The notes under the pieces are model-generated. The model did no database searches and had not been told where the DNA came from. It was given only the letters and a program-made list of their open reading frames with translations. A stretch of DNA of 64,000 nt from Streptacidiphilus sp. ASG 303. GTDB taxonomy: Bacteria > Actinomycetota > Actinomycetes > Streptomycetales > Streptomycetaceae. Location of the stretch: NCBI RefSeq assembly GCF_020991365.1, contig NZ_JAJLRA010000001.1, positions 238,142 through 302,141 on the forward strand. Direction: 5' to 3'. This document shows, piece by piece, positions 59,783 to 64,000 of this stretch (position 1 is its first letter; every line of letters begins with the position of its first letter). A program made the position numbers and the translations under genes.

Positions 59783-59930
59783 TCACGGACGACGGGGACA
59801 GCCGCCCGGCACCTCTGCCTGACCCGGCACGGCGAGGCGGCGCCCGACGGCTCCCTGACCGCCGCGGGCCGGGACCGCCGCGGGCCGGGACCGCCGCGTC
59901 CGCGGCCCGCCGGGACGCGGACGGGGGGCA
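59783..59930 (+). pseudogene. N-terminal remnant of a histidine phosphatase (phosphoglycerate mutase-like) gene
   Basis: One plus-strand frame reads TAARHLCLTRHGEAAPDGSLTAAGR, which is the start of a histidine phosphatase with the RHGE catalytic motif. After this the similarity stops in a 16-bp tandem repeat (59857-59898). No start codon with a ribosome site and no later family motifs (second catalytic His) are present. It seems to be a decayed or truncated copy. Confidence 0.55.
59857..59898 (+). repeat. 16-bp tandem repeat, 2.6 copies
   Basis: GACCGCCGCGGGCCGG occurs at 59857 and 59873, with a partial copy at 59889. It is located where the histidine phosphatase remnant loses its frame; 16 is not a multiple of three. 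Confidence 0.9.
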
Positions 59931-59997
59931 CGGCGACGGAGGGCAACCGTACGGACACCCTGGGCGTCCAACACCGCACAGACGTGCGGAGGTGGAG

Positions 59998-60825
59998 ATG
60001 GACGCACGGGACCGGAAGGGGCTCCGGCGGCTCCCGGGGGGCGGCCGCCCGCGCCCGGCCTGGATGGACGTGCTGTCGCTGTTCGCGGGGGCCGGGTTCA
60101 TGCTGCTGTTCGTCCCGGCGGACGCGCGCAGGGCGTTCGCCGTCCCGCTGGGGGCGGTGGTCGTGTTCGGCCTGGTGAACCTGGTGGTGTCGCGGAGGGG
60201 CACGGCCCGCCGGGCCGCCGGGGAGGCGGCGGCGGAAGAGGACGGGGAAGCGACGGCACCCCCGCCGGTCCGCGGTCCGGGTGCCGCGGCCGCTGCGCTG
60301 CGGGGCCTGCCGGGGGAGCGCCGCCGGCGTGCGGTCTGGGCGGCTCTCGCGGGGGTCCTGGTGTTCGGTGCCGCCTCCGGGTTCGAGGTGCGGGCCGCCG
60401 TCGGGGAGCACCGGACGGTGGAGGGGCTCCGCCAGCGGGGCCGGACGGCCGTCGCGACGGTGGTGGAGGTCACCGACCGCTCCGAGGACGGGTACGCGCT
60501 GAGCGCGACCGTGCGGTTCGACACACCCTCGGGCCCGGTGCTGGCGGACCTGGACCTGGCGGCGGACGACCCCCCGCTCGCCAGGGACTTCCCCGGCAGG
60601 ATCGTGGCGGTGGTGTACGACCCGGGGCACCCGGCGCGCGCCCGCACGGCCCGGGACCTCGGGCACGACACGTGGGACGGCAACGTGCAGGGCGCGGTGG
60701 TGTTCGGGCTGGTCGCCGCCGGGTTCCTGGTGGGCGGCCTGGTCGGGGCGGCCCGCGGCGGCAGGCCCGGCCCGGAGGCGGAGGCCGCCCCTCCCCCGGG
60801 CCCGGAGGGGCGCCGGCCCTCCTGA
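59998..60825 (+). CDS. DUF3592-like membrane protein
   Basis: 275 residues; CGGAGGTGGAG precedes the ATG. Two membrane segments near the N-terminus (LSLFAGAGFMLLFVP and PLGAVVVFGLVNLVV), a third after a charged linker (AVWAALAGVLVFGAASGF) and a fourth near the C-terminus (GAVVFGLVAAGFLVGGLVG). Between them is a DUF3592-type extracytoplasmic domain (GRTAVATVVEVTDRSEDGYALSATVRFDTPSG, ...VYDPGHPARAR). Function unknown. Confidence 0.8.
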   Translation: MDARDRKGLRRLPGGGRPRPAWMDVLSLFAGAGFMLLFVPADARRAFAVPLGAVVVFGLVNLVVSRRGTARRAAGEAAAEEDGEATAPPPVRGPGAAAAALRGLPGERRRRAVWAALAGVLVFGAASGFEVRAAVGEHRTVEGLRQRGRTAVATVVEVTDRSEDGYALSATVRFDTPSGPVLADLDLAADDPPLARDFPGRIVAVVYDPGHPARARTARDLGHDTWDGNVQGAVVFGLVAAGFLVGGLVGAARGGRPGPEAEAAPPPGPEGRRPS

Positions 60826-61170
60826 CGTCGCGGTCCGCGGGGCACGACGGGCACCGGGGACGGCGCCCGGGACGGTCCGGGCGGACGGGGCCGGTGCCGG
60901 TGCCGGTGCCGCAGGCGATCGTCACGGCGTGGACGCGGTCACGGGCGCCGGGCCCGGCCGGGACGCGGCCCGCGTGCGCTTCACCGTCGGCTCCGGCAGG
61001 AGGGGCCGTTCGGCGGTCTCGGCGTTGCCCCGGCCCCGTCCGACCGCGGGCAGGACCTCGCGCCCGCGGCCGGTGGGGGCGGCCGGCCCCGGCTCGTCCG
61101 CACCGGCTCCCGGGGCCTGCGGCAGGCGGTCGGCGCGGGCGCCCGGCAGGCGGCGGGTGGGGCGGGGGCG
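60826..61170. other. Convergent intergenic region, 345 bases
   Basis: Between the DUF3592 gene and the MFS stop. A GGTGCC hexamer repeat occurs at 60892-60910. Open frames here are compositional; I see no gene. Confidence 0.5.
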
Positions 61171-62703
61171 TCACGGGCGGGGCGGGACGGGTCCGGGTCG
61201 GGCGGCTCCGGAAGCGCTGTCGGCGGACGCGGCGGATGCAGCGGATGAGGCGGACCAGGAGGAGGCGGCGGAGGCGGTGGACCCGGCGGGCGGGGCGGAG
61301 GGGGCGGACGCGGCCGGCCCGGCCGGTACGGGGGTGCGCGGGCTCATCCGCAGGGCGAGGAGCGCGGCGGCGAGGGAGACGGCCGCCACGGTCCACCAGG
61401 CGTGGACGAAGGCGGCGTGCACCGCCGCGTACCCGCGCGGGCCGCCGACGAGGGCCACCAGGACGCTCACGCCGAGGACGGCCCCCACCTGGCGGCTCAT
61501 GTTCACGACGGCGCTGCCGGTGGCCGCCCGGTCCGCGGGCAGCGCGGCCGTCGCGGAGGACAGGATGGTCGGCAGGGCGAGGCCGACCCCCGCACCGGTC
61601 AGGAGCCAGCCGGGGAGCGCGTCGGCGGCGTAGTGGGGACGCGCCCCGAGGCTGAGGAGGAGGACGACGGCGCCGGCGGCGAAGAGGGCCGATCCGGCCG
61701 CGGCGATCCGGCCGGCCGGAATCCGGTGGGCCACGCGCTGGGCGAGTGCGGCGAGCAGGGGCACCATGAGCGGACCGGGGGCGACGGCCAGTCCGGTGCG
61801 CAGCGCGGAGTAGTGCCACACCTGCTGCATCCAGAGGATGGTGGCGAGCAGGCCGGCCGCGAACGCGGCGGTGAAGGCGAGCGCGGTGGCGTTGGACCAG
61901 GCGAAGGCCGGCACCCGCAGCAGGTCGGTCTCGATCACGGGTACCGGATGGCGCAGGCAGCGGCGGCGGAAGACCGCCAGACCGGCGGCGGACGCCGCCC
62001 AGCAGGCCAGGACGGCGGGGCTGCCCCAGCCCCAGTCGGGGGCCTTGACCAGCCCGAGGGAGAGCGCGCCCACGGCGGCCAGGAGGAGGCCGGCGCCGGC
62101 GAGGTCGGGCAGCGGGGCGACCCGGTCGTGCCGGGTGCCGGGGACGGTCAGGGCCGCGGCGGCGAGGGCGGCGAGGCCGATCGGCACGTTGACGAGGAAG
62201 ACCCAGCGCCAGGACGCCTCGACCAGCAGGCCGCCGGCGACCGGTCCCGCGGCGGCGGCGAGGCCGCCGGCGGCCGCCCAGATGCGGACCGCGCGGCTGC
62301 GGCGCTCGACCGGGACCGCGACGAGCAGCAGGCCCAGGCTGGTCGGGGTGAGCGCCGCGGCGCCCACGGCCTGCACCCCGCGGAAGGCGACCAGGGTCCA
62401 CAGGCCGCCCGCGGCGGCGCAGGCCGCGCTGCCGAGGGTGAACAGCGCGAGCCCGGCGAGGAACCCGGCCTTCTGGCCGAAGCGGTCGGCGAGGCGGCCG
62501 AGGGGCACCAGCAGGGCCGCGTAGAGGATCGCGTAGGCGTTGAGGACCCAGCTGAGGTCCGAGAGGGACCCGCTGCCGAACTCGCGGCCGATGTCGTCGA
62601 AGGCGACGTTGACGATGAACAGGTCGAGGCCGGCCATGAAGGCGGCCGTGGAGAGCACCGGGAGGATCCAGCGGGTACGCCCTGCCTGGCTATGGATTCT
62701 CAT
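61171..62703 (-). CDS. MFS drug transporter (DHA2, 14-helix type)
   Basis: 510 residues from the ATG at 62703. The N-terminus WILPVLSTAAFMAGLDLFIVNVAFDDIG contains the D-x-x-I-V-N-V-A motif of DHA2 proteins; GRLADRFGQKAGF is the loop 2-3 motif. About 14 helices. The last 60 residues are Ser/Ala/Pro-rich, apparently disordered. The start codon lies immediately beside a perfect 9-bp inverted repeat, and a promoter 7 bases upstream indicates a leaderless mRNA. It is divergent from an HxlR regulator, which probably represses it until a substrate, perhaps an antibiotic, is sensed. Confidence 0.92.
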   Translation of the reverse strand: MRIHSQAGRTRWILPVLSTAAFMAGLDLFIVNVAFDDIGREFGSGSLSDLSWVLNAYAILYAALLVPLGRLADRFGQKAGFLAGLALFTLGSAACAAAGGLWTLVAFRGVQAVGAAALTPTSLGLLLVAVPVERRSRAVRIWAAAGGLAAAAGPVAGGLLVEASWRWVFLVNVPIGLAALAAAALTVPGTRHDRVAPLPDLAGAGLLLAAVGALSLGLVKAPDWGWGSPAVLACWAASAAGLAVFRRRCLRHPVPVIETDLLRVPAFAWSNATALAFTAAFAAGLLATILWMQQVWHYSALRTGLAVAPGPLMVPLLAALAQRVAHRIPAGRIAAAGSALFAAGAVVLLLSLGARPHYAADALPGWLLTGAGVGLALPTILSSATAALPADRAATGSAVVNMSRQVGAVLGVSVLVALVGGPRGYAAVHAAFVHAWWTVAAVSLAAALLALRMSPRTPVPAGPAASAPSAPPAGSTASAASSWSASSAASAASADSASGAARPGPVPPRP

Positions 62704-62709
62704 AGCCAG
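62686..62709. promoter_or_regulatory. HxlR-type operator 1 over the MFS start codon
   Basis: CTGGCTATG (62686-62694), six bases, CATAGCCAG (62701-62709): a perfect 9-bp dyad that includes the MFS ATG and the likely transcription start. Confidence 0.65.
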
Positions 62710-62710
62710 A

Positions 62711-62739
62711 AGGCTAGATGCTGGCTATGCATGCCACAA
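62711..62739 (-). promoter_or_regulatory. MFS promoter
   Basis: On the minus strand TTGTGG (62739-62734), a 17-base spacer and TAGCCT (62716-62711). The ATG begins 8 bases after the hexamer. Confidence 0.55.
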
Positions 62740-62744
62740 GCCAG
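62721..62744. promoter_or_regulatory. HxlR-type operator 2
   Basis: CTGGCT (62721-62726) and AGCCAG (62739-62744) form a second 24-bp dyad, with centre 35 bp from operator 1. It shares the half-site CTGGCTATG with operator 1 and covers the MFS -35. Confidence 0.55.
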
Positions 62745-62769
62745 AAACGGCCGGAGATACCGTGGAGCC

Positions 62770-63354
62770 ATGGAGACCGATGCCATGCGCCTGGAGGGCG
62801 CCCTCGCCGACCGGGACGCGTGGACCGCGGACCGCTGCTCCCTCGACCGGGCCGTCCAGGCGGTCGGGAGCCGCTCCGCCCTCCTGCTGATGCGTGAGGC
62901 CTTCTACGGCACGCGCCGGTTCGACGACTTCGCCCGGCGCGTCGGCATCACCGAGGCCGTGACCGCGTCCCGCCTGCGGGAGCTGGTCGCCGCGGGCCTC
63001 CTCGAACGGCACCCGTACCGGGAGCCGGGGCGGCGCACCCGCCAGGAGTACGTCCTGACCGAGCGGGGCCGGGACCTCCTCCCGGTGGCGCTGGCCTTCA
63101 TGCGCTGGGGCGACCGCCACCTCTCGGGGCCCGAGGGGCCCCCGGTCCGCCTCACCCATCACGGCTGCGGGGCGCCCGTGCAGGTCCACGTGTGCTGCGA
63201 CGCGGGGCACGAGCTGGCCGTGGACGAGGTGGCCGCCGCCCCGGGCGGGCGCGACCGCCCCGAGGACGGGGACGACGGGGACGGCCGGGGCGCCGACACG
63301 GGCGGGAATGGCGGCGCGGGCGGGGACGGCGGCGGGGAGCGGCCGGCCCGGTGA
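62770..63354 (+). CDS. HxlR-family transcriptional regulator
   Basis: 194 residues from the ATG at 62770 (GGAG upstream). The HxlR winged-helix has CSLDRAVQAVGSRSALLLMREAFYGTRRFDDFARRVGI and RLRELVAAGLLERHPYREPGRRTRQEYVLTERG. After the winged helix, HHGCGAPVQVHVCCDAGHEL carries three Cys with flanking His, the redox or metal-binding tail common in this family. The last 45 residues are Gly/Asp-rich. It likely represses the divergent MFS gene. Confidence 0.92.
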   Translation: METDAMRLEGALADRDAWTADRCSLDRAVQAVGSRSALLLMREAFYGTRRFDDFARRVGITEAVTASRLRELVAAGLLERHPYREPGRRTRQEYVLTERGRDLLPVALAFMRWGDRHLSGPEGPPVRLTHHGCGAPVQVHVCCDAGHELAVDEVAAAPGGRDRPEDGDDGDGRGADTGGNGGAGGDGGGERPAR

Positions 63355-63489
63355 CGCGGGGCGGGCCCGGACCGGGGGCGCACATCGGCGGAGGAGCCGC
63401 CAGGCCCACCGGGCGGGGGCCGGTCCGCCGGACGCGGGCCGGCGGGCCGGACGCCGGAGACCGCCGGACCGCCGCCCCGCGCGGGTGGT

Positions 63490-63514
63490 CCGCCCGCCGG
63501 GGTGCGGCGGGCGG
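63490..63514. terminator. Hairpin between convergent HxlR and saccharopine dehydrogenase-like genes
   Basis: Perfect 9-bp stem (63490-63498 with 63506-63514) with a 7-base loop. Confidence 0.6.
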
Positions 63515-63525
63515 CCGGGGGCGGC

Positions 63526-64000
63526 CTACTGCTCGCGCATGCCCCACGGGGAGCCGTAGGCGGTGAGCAGGTCCAGGAAGGGCCGGGCCGGGAAGGACTC
63601 GGGGCCGAGCACGCCGGCGCCGCTCCACGCGCCGGTCGCCAGCAGCTCCAGGGCGACGACGGGGTTGACGGCGGTCTGCCACACCACGGCCTGGCAGCCG
63701 TACTCCTTCATCGACCACTGGTTGTCGACCACGTGGTAGAGGTACACCTCGCGCGGCCGGCCGTCGCGGGTGCCCTTCACCCAGGTCCCGGCGCAGGTCT
63801 TCCCGTGCATGCGCTCGCCGAGCGCCGCCGGGTCGGGCAGGCAGGCGGCGACCACGTCGCGCGGGGAGACGCGGACCGGGCCGTCCGGGCCGGGGACGGT
63901 GACGGGCTCGGTGCGGTCCAGGCCGAGGCGGTGGAGGACCTTGAGGGTGGCGATGAAGTCCTCGCCGAGCCCGTACTTGAAGGTGACCCGCCGCGCGTCG
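63526..64000 (-). CDS. Saccharopine dehydrogenase-like protein, C-terminal part
   Basis: The gene continues beyond the right edge. The reading frame from 64000 to the stop at 63526 gives about 157 residues: VTFKYGLGEDFIATLKVLHRLGL at the edge, then CAGTWVKGTRDGRPREVYLYHVVDN, WSMKEYGCQAVVWQTAVNPVVALELL, and a GSPWGMREQ terminus. This matches the C-terminal catalytic domain of the saccharopine dehydrogenase/carboxynorspermidine dehydrogenase group. The Rossmann domain lies outside the window. Lysine catabolism or polyamine metabolism are both possible; I cannot choose. Confidence 0.8.
   Translation of the reverse strand, partial: DARRVTFKYGLGEDFIATLKVLHRLGLDRTEPVTVPGPDGPVRVSPRDVVAACLPDPAALGERMHGKTCAGTWVKGTRDGRPREVYLYHVVDNQWSMKEYGCQAVVWQTAVNPVVALELLATGAWSGAGVLGPESFPARPFLDLLTAYGSPWGMREQ

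Noticed and set aside
1-64000. tRNA, rRNA, insertion sequences or prophage
   Set aside because: I found no cloverleaf-like gene, ribosomal RNA stretch, transposase, integrase or phage structural gene. A tRNAscan and IS search would confirm.

Overview
This is 64 kb of very GC-rich DNA with strong third-position G/C bias, many GTG starts, frequent 4-base ATGA/GTGA gene overlaps, and families typical of filamentous actinobacteria: a large BTAD/SARP-type regulator, PAS-SpoIIE phosphatases, PucR, HxlR and MarR regulators, and secreted cell-wall hydrolases. It reads as Streptomyces or a close relative. I see about 48 protein genes (the first and last are cut by the window edges), two gene remnants, no rRNA, tRNA, CRISPR array or insertion sequence, and no PKS/NRPS genes. 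Function calls rest on motifs and family memory, not on database searches.

Layout. 1-2.7 kb: the 3' part of a PLP-dependent decarboxylase and a cytosolic NagZ-type GH3 glucosaminidase. 3.1-7.2 kb: an MFS exporter, an SDR dehydrogenase flanked by two copies of the 3' end of a DUF1697 gene (one intact, one remnant), and a P-loop kinase-like protein. 7.4-10.3 kb: two divergent secreted peptidoglycan hydrolases (NlpC/P60 endopeptidase and GH25 muramidase), each with two peptidoglycan-binding repeats. 10.4-24.6 kb: two divergent operons. Leftward: XRE-cupin regulator, DAP-decarboxylase-like enzyme, S9 peptidase. Rightward: RpiR/MurR-type SIS regulator, M20 peptidase, peptide-binding protein, two permeases, two ATPases, S66 LD-carboxypeptidase. 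24.7-30.4 kb: a 1124-residue SARP-like regulator, an FAD oxidoreductase with a textbook SARP operator, and a nucleotidyltransferase-fold protein. 30.6-42.1 kb: a large secreted NAGPA/metallophosphoesterase protein, MarR and VOC genes, a zinc alcohol dehydrogenase, a FUSC-type membrane protein, a lipoprotein, a cation/proton antiporter and a secreted GHL10 (DigH-like) hydrolase. 42.2-50.4 kb: two small hypothetical genes, a leftward agmatinase/NCS1 permease/cyclase operon divergent from a PucR regulator, then DJ-1/PfpI and monooxygenase genes. 50.5-64 kb: two PAS-SpoIIE proteins (one apparently catalytically dead), LysE, DUF4291, a D-threonine-aldolase-like enzyme, an epimerase, DUF3592, an HxlR/MFS pair and the C-terminus of a saccharopine-dehydrogenase-like enzyme.

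How the genes may work together. The most coherent theme is peptidoglycan breakdown and use. Secreted muramidase, endopeptidase and GHL10 enzymes would release fragments; the peptide ABC transporter would import stem peptides; LD-carboxypeptidase, M20 and S9 peptidases would trim them; the DAP-decarboxylase-like enzyme would turn released diaminopimelate into lysine; cytosolic NagZ would treat the glycan part. This assignment is inference from gene content, operon overlaps and catalytic motifs.

Regulation is unusually legible. At least eight genes appear leaderless, with a -10-like hexamer ending about 7 bases before the start codon. Dyad operators can be read at the PucR, MarR and HxlR intergenic regions. 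Three heptamers at an 11-bp pitch precede the FAD oxidoreductase. Long perfect hairpins separate most convergent gene pairs.
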